A stretch of 64,000 nucleotides of DNA, from positions 1 to 64,000 of the forward strand of contig NZ_MAEW01000010.1 in NCBI RefSeq assembly GCF_002013375.1, written 5' to 3'. This document shows positions 37,867 through 47,017 of this stretch, piece by piece. This stretch comes from Mycobacterium sp. D16Q13. GTDB taxonomy: Bacteria > Actinomycetota > Actinomycetes > Mycobacteriales > Mycobacteriaceae. The translations under genes and the position numbers were made by a program. Numbering within the stretch: position 1 is the first letter of the stretch; each line of letters begins with the position of its first letter. The notes beneath the pieces are model-generated. The model was not told where the DNA came from, did not search any database, and saw only the letters and a list, made by a program, of their open reading frames with translations.

Positions 37867-38241
37867 TTACTGCCACGAGACCAGATGGCAGGGAATGTCG
37901 GTGTTTTCGTCGGATATGTAGCTCGCGCAGACCCGGTGGTAACCGTCCGCGATCTCCAGCCGCGCCCCGGCACGCGCGTCGCCCCGCACCAGCAAGATGG
38001 GGGACAGCGCCTTGTCCTTGGCGATCTTCGCGAGGTCGCGGGCCACGTGGGCATTGGTCTTGGGCAGCATGTCCAGGTGAGCCGCCCGCAGGATGTCCTT
38101 GGCCTTGCGGTACTCCAGCGTCGCATTGCGCAGCGCCTTCACGGTCCGCTTCACCACATCGGCTTCACCGACGAGCGTCAGGTAATCCACGGCCGCCGCA
38201 TAGTCATGGTCCTCGGGTTGTTCCAGCCACTTCACCGTCAT
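37867..38241 (-). CDS. ParB-nuclease-like small protein
   Basis: A 124-residue protein from ATG 38241 (an earlier GTG/ATG adds seven residues). The central segment SPILLVRGDARAGARLEIADGYHRVCASY resembles the ParB/sulfiredoxin fold, in which DGYHR is the nucleotide-binding turn. The N-terminal 60 residues are helical and basic. Such stand-alone ParB-like proteins are common conserved hypotheticals in mycobacteria; the role is unknown. It precedes the antiporter gene by 4 bases and may be cotranscribed with it. Confidence 0.72.
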   Translation of the reverse strand: MTVKWLEQPEDHDYAAAVDYLTLVGEADVVKRTVKALRNATLEYRKAKDILRAAHLDMLPKTNAHVARDLAKIAKDKALSPILLVRGDARAGARLEIADGYHRVCASYISDENTDIPCHLVSWQ

Positions 38242-38320
38242 GGCGGTCACCCTACGGCGCATAGCTGGCAGCAGCTCGGAAAATCGTCGCCGAAAGTTGT
38301 CGTTGCATCACGATCGATTC

Positions 38321-38350
38321 CGATATATCGTTAACTATCGAGAGGCGATA
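38321..38350. promoter_or_regulatory. candidate PadR operator with four CGATA/TATCG half-sites
   Basis: CGATA-TATCG (38321-38330), five bases, TATCG (38336-38340), five bases, CGATA (38346-38350). The first ten bases are a perfect palindrome and the last two half-sites form a 5-N5-5 inverted repeat. It lies 30-60 bases upstream of the PadR start, as expected of an autoregulatory site. Confidence 0.6.
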
Positions 38351-38379
38351 CCGCCTCCCCAAGTACTAAGGAGCAACAC

Positions 38380-39105
38380 ATGACTTCCCATGAGGAAAGG
38401 GCCGATCAGTTCCGGCCCGACACACCGTTTGGTTTCGGATTCGGTTTCGACCCCACACGTCGCGGACCAGGTCGGCGCCACGGCGGTCGTCAGCACGACT
38501 GCGATCCGCGCGGCGAGTTCCAGGAGCAAGCCTGGGCCGGTCGTCGCGGACCCGGCGCGTTCATGGAACGCGGGTTCGGACCCGGGTTCGGACGTGGATT
38601 CGGTCCCGGCTTCGGTCCTTTCGGATTCGGTTTAGGTGACCCGCAGCGTGGACGCGGACGGGGACGTGGCCAGCGCGGCGACGTCCGGGCCGCCATCCTG
38701 GCGCTGCTCGCCGAACGCCCGATGCACGGCTACGAGATGATCCGCGAGATCGCCGAACGCAGTAACAACATCTGGCGGCCGAGCCCCGGTTCGGTGTATC
38801 CGACACTGCAACTGCTCGTCGACGAGGGCCTCATCGTTGAGGCCGAGGGCAGCGGCAGTCGCAAGCAGTTCGACCTGACTGCCGAGGGCCGCGAGGCGGC
38901 CGAAAAACTCGACACCCCGCCCTGGGACAAGATCAACGAAGGCGCCGATCCCTCGGTGCTCGATCTTCGTTCGGCACTCGGCCAGCTGATGGGTGCGGTC
39001 GCGCAGTCGGCCCACGCCGCCTCAGCCGAGCAGCAGCAGCGGATCATTGAGATCGTCAACTCTGCCCGCAAGCAGATCTACGGCATCTTGGGTGAGACCG
39101 ACTGA
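38380..39105 (+). CDS. PadR-family transcriptional regulator with Gly/Phe/Arg-rich N-terminus
   Basis: A 241-residue protein. Residues 1-90 are low complexity with RG and FG repeats (GFGRGFGPGFGPFGFG). The PadR winged helix follows (about 98-170): AAILALLAERPMHGYEMIREI, then WRPSPGSVYPTLQLLVDEGLI. A C-terminal helix from about 210 is the usual dimerisation arm. An AAGGAG ribosome-binding site precedes the ATG. Probably represses its own promoter through the upstream half-site cluster; the ligand is unknown. Confidence 0.9.
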   Translation: MTSHEERADQFRPDTPFGFGFGFDPTRRGPGRRHGGRQHDCDPRGEFQEQAWAGRRGPGAFMERGFGPGFGRGFGPGFGPFGFGLGDPQRGRGRGRGQRGDVRAAILALLAERPMHGYEMIREIAERSNNIWRPSPGSVYPTLQLLVDEGLIVEAEGSGSRKQFDLTAEGREAAEKLDTPPWDKINEGADPSVLDLRSALGQLMGAVAQSAHAASAEQQQRIIEIVNSARKQIYGILGETD

Positions 39106-39111
39106 ATGAGC

Positions 39112-39145
39112 CTAGGCCCCCCGTTATGGCAGGCGGGGGGCCTAG
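39112..39145. terminator. bidirectional terminator between padR and glpK
   Basis: CTAGGCCCCCCG (39112-39123) and its perfect complement (39134-39145) form a 12-bp stem with a 10-base loop. The glpK stop codon (39142-39144) lies inside the right arm. Confidence 0.8.
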
Positions 39146-40659
39146 CTCACGTCGACCCAATCCAACGTGCGCTGCACGGCCTTCTTCCAGCCGGCGAATC
39201 CGTCGGCCCGCTGCTGTTCACTGATCGACGGGCTCCAGCGCTCGTCTTCCTGCCAGTTCCGCCGAAGGTCGTCGGGGTCCTTCCAGAAGCCGACGGCCAA
39301 TCCCGCCGCATATGCCGCGCCGAGTGCGGTCGTCTCGGCGACAACGGGTTTGACGACATCGACGCCCAACGTATCGGCCTGGATCTGCATGCAGAGCTTG
39401 TTGGCGGTGATGCCTCCATCCACCTTGAGTACCTCCAGGTGCACACCCGAGTCCGCCTCCATGGCCTCAACCACTTCGCGGCTCTGATAACAGATCGCCT
39501 CGAGGGTCGCGCGCGCCAAATGCGCGTTGGTGTTGAACCGGGAAAGGCCCACAATCGCGCCACGGGCGTCCGAACGCCAATACGGCGCGAACAGACCCGA
39601 AAAGGCCGGTACGAAGTAGACACCGCCGTTGTCCTCGACCTGACGAGCCAAGTCCTCGCTTTGTGAGGCACCGCTGATGATGCCGAGCTGGTCACGCAGC
39701 CACTGGACCGCCGAACCGGTCACCGCGATGGAACCCTCCAGCGCGTACACCGGCTTGTTGTTCCCGAACTGATAACACACGGTGGTCAAGAGCCCGTTGC
39801 GCGAGCGGACCAATTCTTCACCGGTGTTGAGTAGCAAGAAGTTCCCGGTGCCATAGGTGTTCTTGGCCTCGCCGGGACTCAGGCACACCTGCCCCACCAT
39901 CGCCGCCTGCTGATCCCCCAGGTCGCCGGCAATGGGCACCTCACCGCCGAGCGGCCCCATATGGGTCGTGAAGCCAAACGGCTCGACCGGCGACGACGCC
40001 TTGATCGGCGGAAGCATCTGGCGTGGAATGGAAAAGAAAGACAGCAGCTCGTCGTCCCAATCCAGGGTCTCCAGGTTCATCAGCATCGTGCGGCTGGCAT
40101 TGGTCACGTCGGTGACGTGCACCCCACCGCGAATGCCTCCGGTGAGGTTCCAGATCACCCAGCTGTCGGGGGTGCCGAAGAGCGCATCACCGTTCTCCGC
40201 ATCGCGGCGCACACCATCGATATTCTCCAGAATCCACTGCAGCTTCCCGCCGGAAAAGTATGTGGCAGGCGGTAATCCGGCCTTTTCTCGAATGACATCA
40301 CCGCGCCCGTCCCGATCCAGTGCTGTCGCGATCTTGTCGGTGCGAGTGTCCTGCCACACGATGGCATTGCAATACGGCCTGCCGGTGTGACGGTTCCACA
40401 CCAGGGTGGTCTCGCGCTGATTGGTCACCCCCACAGCCGCGAGGTCCCCGGCCGACAATCCGGTCACGTTGAGCGATGTGGCCAGCACCGACCAGGTGCG
40501 TTCCCAGATCTCCACCGGGTTGTGCTCCACCCACCCTGCCTGCGGTAAGAGCTGCTGATGCTCCAGCTGGTGGCGGCCGACCTCCTCGCCCCGGTGGTTG
40601 AAGATCATGGCACGCGTGCTGGTCGTGCCCTGGTCGATCGATGCCACGAAATCAGCCAT
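39142..40659 (-). CDS. glpK: glycerol kinase
   Basis: A 505-residue FGGY kinase. The N-terminal ATP-site strand is [15 protein letters not shown] (6-20), the glycerol-site motif WVEHNP and the FGGY signature [15 protein letters not shown] and [10 protein letters not shown] are present. It phosphorylates glycerol to glycerol-3-phosphate. Its ATG overlaps the glpF stop by 8 bases, so uptake and phosphorylation are coupled. A position equivalent to Rv3696c. Start defined by the family N-terminus [11 protein letters not shown]. Confidence 0.96.
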   Translation of the reverse strand: MADFVASIDQGTTSTRAMIFNHRGEEVGRHQLEHQQLLPQAGWVEHNPVEIWERTWSVLATSLNVTGLSAGDLAAVGVTNQRETTLVWNRHTGRPYCNAIVWQDTRTDKIATALDRDGRGDVIREKAGLPPATYFSGGKLQWILENIDGVRRDAENGDALFGTPDSWVIWNLTGGIRGGVHVTDVTNASRTMLMNLETLDWDDELLSFFSIPRQMLPPIKASSPVEPFGFTTHMGPLGGEVPIAGDLGDQQAAMVGQVCLSPGEAKNTYGTGNFLLLNTGEELVRSRNGLLTTVCYQFGNNKPVYALEGSIAVTGSAVQWLRDQLGIISGASQSEDLARQVEDNGGVYFVPAFSGLFAPYWRSDARGAIVGLSRFNTNAHLARATLEAICYQSREVVEAMEADSGVHLEVLKVDGGITANKLCMQIQADTLGVDVVKPVVAETTALGAAYAAGLAVGFWKDPDDLRRNWQEDERWSPSISEQQRADGFAGWKKAVQRTLDWVDVS

Positions 40660-41464
40660 TGGCGAACTCCTCGGTGTGCGACGGTGATTGGGTTTCAGGA
40701 TCGTCTGCGTACAGGAATGCTTCCACGAGATAGCGATACAGCGCGGCCCCCAGCAGGCCCCCGACGAGCGGTCCGATGATCGGCACCCACCAGTACTGGG
40801 CACCGTGCTGGTCCAGAAAGGCCGTATCGAAGCCGGTGAGATAGGACGCCAGCCGCGGTCCGAAGTCGCGGGCCGGGTTGATCGCATACCCCGCGATGGA
40901 GCCCCACGCCATGCCCAGAGCGACGACCACCGCGCCGATCGCGAATGGCGAGAGACTCTCGGGCATGCGGATATTGCGCCGGTCCGAGATCGCGAAGATC
41001 AGGAACAGCAGAATCGCGGTGCCAATGATTTGGTCGCGCAGGCCGCCCCACAGACTGACGTCGAGCGCACCGTTACCCGGCAGGGTCGAGAAGACCCCTT
41101 GCGTCGCGATCGTGTGCCCGGGATCGACGGCGGACAGCACGCTCCCGTAGTTCCACCGAACCAGCAGGGCCGCCACGAACGCACCCGCGGTCTGGGCCAC
41201 GATGAACGGAATCACCTGTTTCCATGGGAATCCACGAAACGCCGCCAACGCCAGCGTGACCGCCGGGTTGAGGTGCGCCCCGGATATCCGCCCGGCGGCG
41301 AAGATGCCGAAAGTGACGCCCATGCCCCAGGCCCAGGCGATCGAGTTGTGATTGCCGTAGTCCTCGTTCCCGGCCGTCACCACCTGCGCGACGACACCCA
41401 CGCCGAACAGAATCAAGATCATCGTGCCCACGAACTCTGCGGCGAGTTGACCCGTCTGCCTCAT
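40652..41464 (-). CDS. glpF: aquaglyceroporin GlpF
   Basis: A 270-residue MIP-family channel with six membrane helices and two half-helices. Both NPA motifs are present ([11 protein letters not shown] at about 62-72 and INPARDFG in the second half); the arginine after the second NPA and the D of RDFG mark a glycerol-conducting channel. ATG 41464 is the family start; an upstream GTG-type extension would add 12 residues without similarity. M. tuberculosis has no glpF here. A -10 element at 41472 is placed for a leaderless transcript. Confidence 0.94.
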   Translation of the reverse strand: MRQTGQLAAEFVGTMILILFGVGVVAQVVTAGNEDYGNHNSIAWAWGMGVTFGIFAAGRISGAHLNPAVTLALAAFRGFPWKQVIPFIVAQTAGAFVAALLVRWNYGSVLSAVDPGHTIATQGVFSTLPGNGALDVSLWGGLRDQIIGTAILLFLIFAISDRRNIRMPESLSPFAIGAVVVALGMAWGSIAGYAINPARDFGPRLASYLTGFDTAFLDQHGAQYWWVPIIGPLVGGLLGAALYRYLVEAFLYADDPETQSPSHTEEFANG

Positions 41465-41471
41465 ACCATCG

Positions 41472-41477
41472 AATCTA
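41472..41477 (-). promoter_or_regulatory. -10 element for glpFK
   Basis: On the minus strand TAGATT (TANNNT) ends 7 bases before the glpF ATG, which predicts a leaderless mRNA. No regulator-type palindrome was found in the 90 bases upstream apart from the neighbouring terminator. Confidence 0.45.
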
Positions 41478-41510
41478 GGGGTGGGTTGCCGTGGGCACAC
41501 CTGAAAACGC

Positions 41511-41542
41511 CGAACGGTCCCCCGTTTTCGGAGGACCGTTCG
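41511..41542 (-). terminator. terminator of the SDR-MaoC-thiolase operon
   Basis: CGAACGGTCC (41511-41520) and GGACCGTTCG (41533-41542) form a perfect 10-bp stem with a 12-base loop containing GTTTTC, 14 bases beyond the SDR stop. Confidence 0.75.
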
Positions 41543-41555
41543 GGTTAGAAGCTTC

Positions 41556-42434
41556 TTACTTCCAGGGTTCGACGCTCTCGCGCACCAGGTCGATGCTCCA
41601 CGGTCCGTCGGTCTCCGCGGTATCGGTCACCGACCAACCCTTGAGCCGCTGAATCGAACCACCGGTCACCTTGAACACCTGGCCGGTCCACGGGTTCTTC
41701 TCGGTGCTCAGGTACGCGACCAACGGAGAGATATTGGCGGGGCTGAACATGTCGAACTGTCCCTCGTCCACCGGGGCCGCGAAGATCGCACCCATGCCCG
41801 GGGTGGCCAGCGTCAGACGTGTGCGCGCAACCGGCGCGATCGCATTCACCTTGACGCCGTACCGCTCCAGCTCGGCGGCTGCGACGCAGGACAGCGCGGC
41901 GATACCCGCCTTGGCCGCACCGTAGTTTCCCTGGCCCGGGTTCGGCAGTGTCACACCCGAATCCGATGCGGTGTTCACCACGGTGGCCTTGACATCGGCT
42001 CCGGCCTTGGACTGCGCCTTCCAGTACTCGGCTGCGTGCCGCAGCACCGCGAAATGGCCCTTGAGGTGCACCTGGATGACCGAATCCCACTGGTCCTCCT
42101 CCAGGCCGGCCACGAAGCCGTCCCGCAGGATGCCCGCGTTGTTCACGACGGCATCCAGCTGGCCGAAGGTTTCGACGGCCTGGTTCACCAGATTCGAGGC
42201 ACCCGCCCAGGTGGAGATGTTGTCGGTGTTCGCAACTGCTTTGCCTCCGGCCGCCACGATCTCGTCGACCACTTCCTGCGCGGGCCCTGCATCCGACCCG
42301 GAGCCATCGTTGGCGCCGCCGAGGTCGTTGACGACCACAGATGCGCCTTCCCGGGCGAAGAGCAGCGCGTGCTCACGGCCGATGCCACGTCCGGCACCGG
42401 TGATGACCGCCACCCGTCCGTCAAGTTGTCCCAT
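41556..42434 (-). CDS. short-chain dehydrogenase, 17beta-HSD4/multifunctional-enzyme-2 type
   Basis: A 292-residue SDR. The cofactor motif is TGAGRGIG (about 12-19), the catalytic serine is in NTASDSG, and Y-X3-K is NYGAAKAG. The insert VVVNDLGGANDG with a QEVVDEIVAAGG helix is characteristic of the dehydrogenase part of peroxisomal multifunctional enzyme type 2. It should oxidise (3R)-hydroxyacyl-CoA. It is the third gene of an operon with a MaoC hydratase and an SCPx thiolase, all three giving one complete beta-oxidation turn after the dehydrogenation step. Confidence 0.9.
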   Translation of the reverse strand: MGQLDGRVAVITGAGRGIGREHALLFAREGASVVVNDLGGANDGSGSDAGPAQEVVDEIVAAGGKAVANTDNISTWAGASNLVNQAVETFGQLDAVVNNAGILRDGFVAGLEEDQWDSVIQVHLKGHFAVLRHAAEYWKAQSKAGADVKATVVNTASDSGVTLPNPGQGNYGAAKAGIAALSCVAAAELERYGVKVNAIAPVARTRLTLATPGMGAIFAAPVDEGQFDMFSPANISPLVAYLSTEKNPWTGQVFKVTGGSIQRLKGWSVTDTAETDGPWSIDLVRESVEPWK

Positions 42435-42461
42435 GTTGATTCCCTCTCCTTCTGCGATGAC

Positions 42462-43313
42462 TTAGGCGATAACGGCGTGGCCGTTTTTGATGACGAGGTC
42501 GTCGCCGACGCTGGTCTCGTACGAGTAGGTGCCGGCGGCACCGTTCTTCCAGAAGCTGGTGGTGATGTCCTGGCCGGGCAGCACCGGCTTGGCGAACCGC
42601 ACCGCGAGCTCCTTGAGCCGCTCGGTGCGCGAGTCGGCGAGCTCGGTCAGGGCCGCCCATGACGTAAATGCCATGGTGCACAACCCATGCGCGATGATGC
42701 CCGGCAGTCCGGCCGCCACCGCGGCATCGTTGTCGAGGTGGATCGGCATCGGATCGCCCGATGCCGGGCTGTACCGGAACGTCTGGTCGTCATCGACATG
42801 CTGCACCAGGGAGGCCGCCGGCCCGTTGGCCTTGATCGCCTCATCCAGCACAACGTTCGGACCGAGAACACCACGCGTCTCACCCACGTCGTACTTGCGG
42901 AAGAAGAACGTCACGTACTGCTCGTTGACCAGATCACCCGAGGCATCGCGTGTTTCGGCATACACCGTGCCGCGGGTGCCGTTCTCCATGCCCTCGTAGC
43001 CGGTCATCTTCGACTTGGCGACCAACGTGTCACCGGGCTTGATGGGCCGGTGGAACCTGAAGAACTGCTCGCCGTGCACGACGCGCGGAATCAGCTGGTA
43101 GGGGACAACACTCATCGTGGTTCCGACCAGAGACTGGAATATGGGCACCACCGCGAAAACCGGCGGCGCCACCTCTCCCTTCCGATGCTCCTCGATCGGG
43201 TCATTGGTGGCCTCGGCGTAAGCGATCAGGCGATCCTTGTCGACCTCGATGGTCTCCTCGGCACCCCACTGATCAAGGCCGTCGTTGTTAAACGGATACT
43301 TGTTGTCAGCCAT
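42462..43313 (-). CDS. MaoC-like (R)-enoyl-CoA hydratase (double hot-dog)
   Basis: A 283-residue protein with two hot-dog domains. The hydratase-2 motif is in the second: YSPASGDPMPIHLDNDAA with catalytic Asp and His, then GIIAHGLCTMAF. The N-terminal domain lacks that motif, as usual in the acyl-binding half. ATG 43313 is chosen over upstream starts for its match to the family. It should hydrate (2E)-enoyl-CoA to the (3R)-hydroxy product used by the SDR. 27 bases from the SDR gene and 16 bases after the thiolase stop. Confidence 0.9.
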   Translation of the reverse strand: MADNKYPFNNDGLDQWGAEETIEVDKDRLIAYAEATNDPIEEHRKGEVAPPVFAVVPIFQSLVGTTMSVVPYQLIPRVVHGEQFFRFHRPIKPGDTLVAKSKMTGYEGMENGTRGTVYAETRDASGDLVNEQYVTFFFRKYDVGETRGVLGPNVVLDEAIKANGPAASLVQHVDDDQTFRYSPASGDPMPIHLDNDAAVAAGLPGIIAHGLCTMAFTSWAALTELADSRTERLKELAVRFAKPVLPGQDITTSFWKNGAAGTYSYETSVGDDLVIKNGHAVIA

Positions 43314-43329
43314 TACTTCCCAGCCCCTT

Positions 43330-44535
43330 TCAGCGGTTGGCCGGGCGGTATGCGGTGACCACGCAGGCGCCACCGAGGCCGAGGTTGTGCTGCAACGCCA
43401 CCTGCGCGCCGTCCACCTGACGCTTGTCGGCATCGCCGCGCAGCTGCCAGGTGAGCTCGGCGCACTGCGCCAGGCCGGTAGCACCGAGTGGGTGCCCCTT
43501 AGAGATCAGGCCACCCGACGGGTTGACCACCCAGCGGCCACCGTAGGTGGTGTCGCCGTTGTCAATCAGCTTTCCGCCCTCACCCTCGGCGCACAGCCCC
43601 AGCGCCTCATAGGTGATCAGCTCGTTGGCCGAGAAGCAGTCATGCAGTTCGATGACATCCACATCATCGGCCGAAATCTGCGCCTGCTCATACACTTTCT
43701 GCGCCGCGAGCTTGGCCATGTCGAATCCGACGAGCGTGATCGCCGACTTGGACTCCAGGGTCCCCGGGGTGTCAGTGGTCATCGCCTGGCCGACAATCTC
43801 GACGGCACGGTCACCGAGCCCGTTCTCCTCGACGAACCGCTCCGAGGCCAGGATGGCCGCACCCGATCCATCGGAGGTCGGTGAGCACTGCAGCTTGGTC
43901 AGCGGTGCGTAGATCTCCTTGGCGTCCAAGATGTCCTGCAGTGTGTATTCCTCTTGGAACTGCGCATAGGGGTTGTTCACCGAATGCTTGTGGTTCTTGT
44001 AGCCGATCTTGGCGAAGTGCTCGGCGGTGGTGCCGTACTTCTGCATGTGCTCACGACCGGCGGCACCGAACATCCAGGGCGCGGGCGGGAAGGCGAAATC
44101 GAACAACCCGGCGAGTGCTTCGATGTGCCGCTGCATCGGCTGCTCACGGTCGGTGAAGGTCGCACCCAGCGAACCGGGCTGCATCTTCTCGAATCCGAGC
44201 GCCAGCGTGACATCGGCGAGTCCGCCGCGGATGGCCTGCGCCGCATTGAACAGGGCGGTCGATCCGGTCGAACAGTTGTTGTTCACGTTGGTGACCGGGA
44301 TGCCGGTCATGCCAAGCTCGTAGACCGCACGCTGGCCGGAGGTGGACTCGCCGGCGCAGTACCCGACATAGGCGGCTTCCACCTTGTCGTAGTCAATACC
44401 GGCGTCCGTCAGCGCATTGGTGCCGGACTCCTTGGCCATGGCCGGGTAATCCCAACCCTCACGTCGTCCGGGTTTCTCGAATTTCGTCATCCCGACGCCG
44501 ATGACAAATACCTTTTCGGGGGCCTTAGGGGGCAT
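43330..44535 (-). CDS. SCPx-type thiolase / lipid-transfer protein
   Basis: A 401-residue thiolase of the sterol-carrier-protein-X group. The nucleophile cysteine is in [13 protein letters not shown], the catalytic histidine in [12 protein letters not shown], and a [18 protein letters not shown] segment is typical of the group. Start ATG 44535 with AAGGAG 10 bases upstream. It should cleave 3-ketoacyl-CoA, probably branched or sterol side-chain substrates. First gene of the operon; a TetR-type operator lies 44-58 bases upstream. Confidence 0.92.
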   Translation of the reverse strand: MPPKAPEKVFVIGVGMTKFEKPGRREGWDYPAMAKESGTNALTDAGIDYDKVEAAYVGYCAGESTSGQRAVYELGMTGIPVTNVNNNCSTGSTALFNAAQAIRGGLADVTLALGFEKMQPGSLGATFTDREQPMQRHIEALAGLFDFAFPPAPWMFGAAGREHMQKYGTTAEHFAKIGYKNHKHSVNNPYAQFQEEYTLQDILDAKEIYAPLTKLQCSPTSDGSGAAILASERFVEENGLGDRAVEIVGQAMTTDTPGTLESKSAITLVGFDMAKLAAQKVYEQAQISADDVDVIELHDCFSANELITYEALGLCAEGEGGKLIDNGDTTYGGRWVVNPSGGLISKGHPLGATGLAQCAELTWQLRGDADKRQVDGAQVALQHNLGLGGACVVTAYRPANR

Positions 44536-44578
44536 CGTTCCAAGCTCCTTTTGCGCGCACTTCGATGGGGGCGCCGTC

Positions 44579-44593
44579 AACGTAACATACGTT
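44579..44593. promoter_or_regulatory. candidate TetR operator upstream of the thiolase operon
   Basis: AACGTA (44579-44584), ACA, TACGTT (44588-44593): a perfect inverted repeat with a 3-base centre, between the TetR gene and the thiolase start. Confidence 0.55.
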
Positions 44594-44712
44594 CTATCCT
44601 GAATGTAAGGGTCCAGTACAGATGTATTGCCAGGCCATAGAACGGCCGGTTCATCGAACGAAGTACTTGGTGAACATGCGCCAAACTTGCCCGGAATACC
44701 CGGGACACTTAC

Positions 44713-45348
44713 CTACAGTGCAGTTTGTTTCTGCGCATTGGGTGATGGCGCGCGAAGCCGCAGCTCCAGCATCTGCTTGGCCCGGGACCAGCGACGATCG
44801 CGGGTTTCCTGAGAAGCGGTCAGGCTGCTGACGAGGACGCCGCGGATGATGTCCATGGCGAGCAGTCCAAAGTCGCGGCGGTCTTTGGGCGAGGTCGGAT
44901 CCTCGTCGTCGAGCACGTGAAGCGCCGACAGATTGTGCAGCACCATCTTTTCGAACTGGTCCAGGTGTACGCGTAGATCTGGCTCGGTGCGCGCCGCGAT
45001 GAGCAGCTCCACCATCGCGATGAACAGCGGCCCCTGGTGAATCCGCCAGAGCATGTCGAGGTACCGCTCGACCGGGTCGGCGGACTGATCCATGGACATC
45101 AGCTCTTCGAGCACCGCCTGGGTGCGCTTGAACGCGAGATGACGCACCGATTCGGCCATCAGTTCCGACTTGGACTGGAAGTGGTGGATCAGCGCACCGC
45201 GCGTGGCGCCAGCGCGGCTCGCGATGCGCGAGGTGGTGGTGCCGGAATACCCGAACTCGACAAGACAGTCGATAGTCGCCTCAAGCAACCGGGACCGCAT
45301 GGCTGCCGAACGTTCCTCCTGGGTGCGTCTCGGCGTGGGCATGCCCAC
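44713..45348 (-). CDS. TetR-family transcriptional regulator
   Basis: A 211-residue TetR regulator. The helix-turn-helix is at about 28-60 (TIDCLVEFGYSGTTTSRIAS, then GATRGALIHHF). The C-terminal ligand domain is helical. Start GTG 45348 or ATG 45342. It lies in the same direction as and upstream of the SDR-MaoC-thiolase operon, with a palindrome in between, so it probably represses that operon until an acyl-CoA ligand binds. The ligand is unknown. Confidence 0.9.
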   Translation of the reverse strand: MGMPTPRRTQEERSAAMRSRLLEATIDCLVEFGYSGTTTSRIASRAGATRGALIHHFQSKSELMAESVRHLAFKRTQAVLEELMSMDQSADPVERYLDMLWRIHQGPLFIAMVELLIAARTEPDLRVHLDQFEKMVLHNLSALHVLDDEDPTSPKDRRDFGLLAMDIIRGVLVSSLTASQETRDRRWSRAKQMLELRLRAPSPNAQKQTAL

Positions 45349-45380
45349 ATTGCACCACAGTCAGTCGAGACGAAGCGCGG

Positions 45381-46526
45381 CTATCGGCCGCTGATCTGAT
45401 GGAAAATCTGCGCGGCCTGCGCCTCGTACTTCGCGTATGCGTCGGGGAAAGCCGACCGCTGAACCGCCTGTGCGGCTTGGGCAACGCTCATGTCCTGCCA
45501 GCCCGAAACCTTCACCAACTGGTCGTAGAACTTACCCGCCGACCTCGACGGATCCATCAAATCGGCTGTAGCGCCCCAGCTTTGACGCTGCTGAAATGGC
45601 CCTACCGAGTCGTGGTCATGTCCCACACCGTCATTGGCCAGCATCATCGAATCGGGCACCGAGGAGTTGGCGAGGCTGCGCAGGCCGGACTCGGTAAGTG
45701 CGGTCGCCAACGCAATCTGAATCGCCTCGGGCGAAAGCCCACGACGTAGACCTTCCTCGATGATCTTCCGGGCGACGTCCATCTGACCGGCGTCGAGATT
45801 CATAAAGACCGACGGACCCGACGGGCGCAGTGACGGAGCACCCGTGTTGGAGTAGCTCCCGTCGGGCACACTGTGGCCCCCGCTACCACCGCCGTGGCCT
45901 CCACCACTGCCGCCGCCGAAACCGCCGCCTCCACTGCCGCCACCAAACCCGCTGCTACCGGCCCTCATTGAGCCACTCGCCGCACCGCCACTGCTGGCCG
46001 GCATGAACGCTGCGGGCTGGGTGCTCGCCGCGTTGTGCTCAGCGTCCACTGTCTCCGATGCCTTACGCAGATCGTTCGACGAGGCGCGATCGGCCTCTTC
46101 CAGTGACTTCAGCGCCTGGCGAATCGCGTCGGTCAGTCGCCGGGCCTCGGCCTGCAGATCCCTATTGCCCTCGGGAGCGGTGACGGTGCCGTCGTCGGCA
46201 ACCTGCAGGCCCTTCGCGTTGGCCTCGTCTACCAGCGCCATCACCTTGTCACGCGCCGCGGTGAGGGCCGAGTGCCCGCCGCGGACGGCCTCGGCGACAT
46301 TGCCGATGGCATACGAAAGCCGGTTGGTCGAAGACTGCTCGCTCGATGCCTGGTCGTAGGCGGACTTGAAGGACTTGCCCTTCCAGAACGACTCTGCCGA
46401 GTCCAGATCGCGGACCACCCCGTCGATGGATAGGTCCAGGTTCTTGCTGGCATCCTCGATGGCCTTGGCGGCCGCGTCGAGGTTGCCGACGTTCCACCCC
46501 CGCAGCTGCGAAATCGTCGGTCTCAC
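45381..46526 (-). CDS. WXG100-like protein fused to a lysozyme-like (muramidase) domain
   Basis: A 381-residue protein in three parts. The N-terminus (1-160) is helical, with a W48-K-G50 turn (the WXG motif) between two helices, as in type VII secretion substrates. A Gly/Ser-rich linker follows (about 175-225). The C-terminal domain (240-381) reads ALATALTESGLRSLANSS, then GVGHDHDSVGPFQQRQSWG, a pattern of phage and transglycosylase-like peptidoglycan hydrolases with the catalytic glutamate in TESG. No signal peptide is seen. It overlaps the small upstream gene by ATGA. A secreted cell-wall hydrolase is the best guess. Confidence 0.75.
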   Translation of the reverse strand: MRPTISQLRGWNVGNLDAAAKAIEDASKNLDLSIDGVVRDLDSAESFWKGKSFKSAYDQASSEQSSTNRLSYAIGNVAEAVRGGHSALTAARDKVMALVDEANAKGLQVADDGTVTAPEGNRDLQAEARRLTDAIRQALKSLEEADRASSNDLRKASETVDAEHNAASTQPAAFMPASSGGAASGSMRAGSSGFGGGSGGGGFGGGSGGGHGGGSGGHSVPDGSYSNTGAPSLRPSGPSVFMNLDAGQMDVARKIIEEGLRRGLSPEAIQIALATALTESGLRSLANSSVPDSMMLANDGVGHDHDSVGPFQQRQSWGATADLMDPSRSAGKFYDQLVKVSGWQDMSVAQAAQAVQRSAFPDAYAKYEAQAAQIFHQISGR

Positions 46527-46822
46527 AGGTTGACCTCCGCAACCCTGGACACCTGGCGACGGTTGACGGCGTCCTGGCCCGTCAACGCGCCCGAGCTGCT
46601 CTGCACAAAGTTCGAAATGCTCTCGATGCGATCGGACGCGCCGCCCCCGGCACGCTTGAGTGCCGCACTGACCGCGCGCAGCACCTCCGCGAACTCGGTA
46701 CCGGCGACCGAGTTGGCCGCCGCCTCGAAATCGACGTCAGGAAACGCATCCTTCGCACGTCCTGCCACGCGACTGGCCAGCCGTGACATCTCGGCACCGT
46801 TGGCCTTCATGATGTCGCTCAT
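46523..46822 (-). CDS. small WXG100/EspC-like partner protein
   Basis: A 99-residue all-helical protein of the size of ESX substrates. It lacks a WXG turn itself and resembles DUF2580/EspC-type partners: a helix to about residue 28, a GTEFAEVLRAVSAALKR helix, then a Ser/Gln-rich end. It is translated with the larger hydrolase gene (4-base overlap), the usual layout of heterodimeric type VII substrates. No ESX machinery gene lies in this window. Function inferred from context only. Confidence 0.7.
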   Translation of the reverse strand: MSDIMKANGAEMSRLASRVAGRAKDAFPDVDFEAAANSVAGTEFAEVLRAVSAALKRAGGGASDRIESISNFVQSSSGALTGQDAVNRRQVSRVAEVNL

Positions 46823-47017
46823 AGTTACCTCCCCAAGGAACCGGTCCTGCGCGCACGTGACGGCGCGGTTCGTCGCCAGATTGTGCCTCTGATCAGATAC
46901 GACGGGCTTGGTGCTGATTTGGTTCCATGTTTTTCAACCTTTTTTCGCCGAATCGTCCTGCACGCCGTGCGGGCAAACCGCCAGGTCCGAGGCCCCGGTT
47001 GAGGAACAATACGACCC

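Noticed and set aside
37863..38126. Extension of the antiporter frame to 38126
   Set aside because: Those residues are a shadow of the ParB-like gene; the family begins at MTGFGFPTLAIV, position 37862.
45880..45960. GC-rich CCACCGCC-type tandem repeats suggesting a CRISPR or satellite
   Set aside because: They encode the Gly/Ser linker of the WXG-muramidase-like protein; no spacer-repeat structure. No CRISPR array was seen anywhere in the window.
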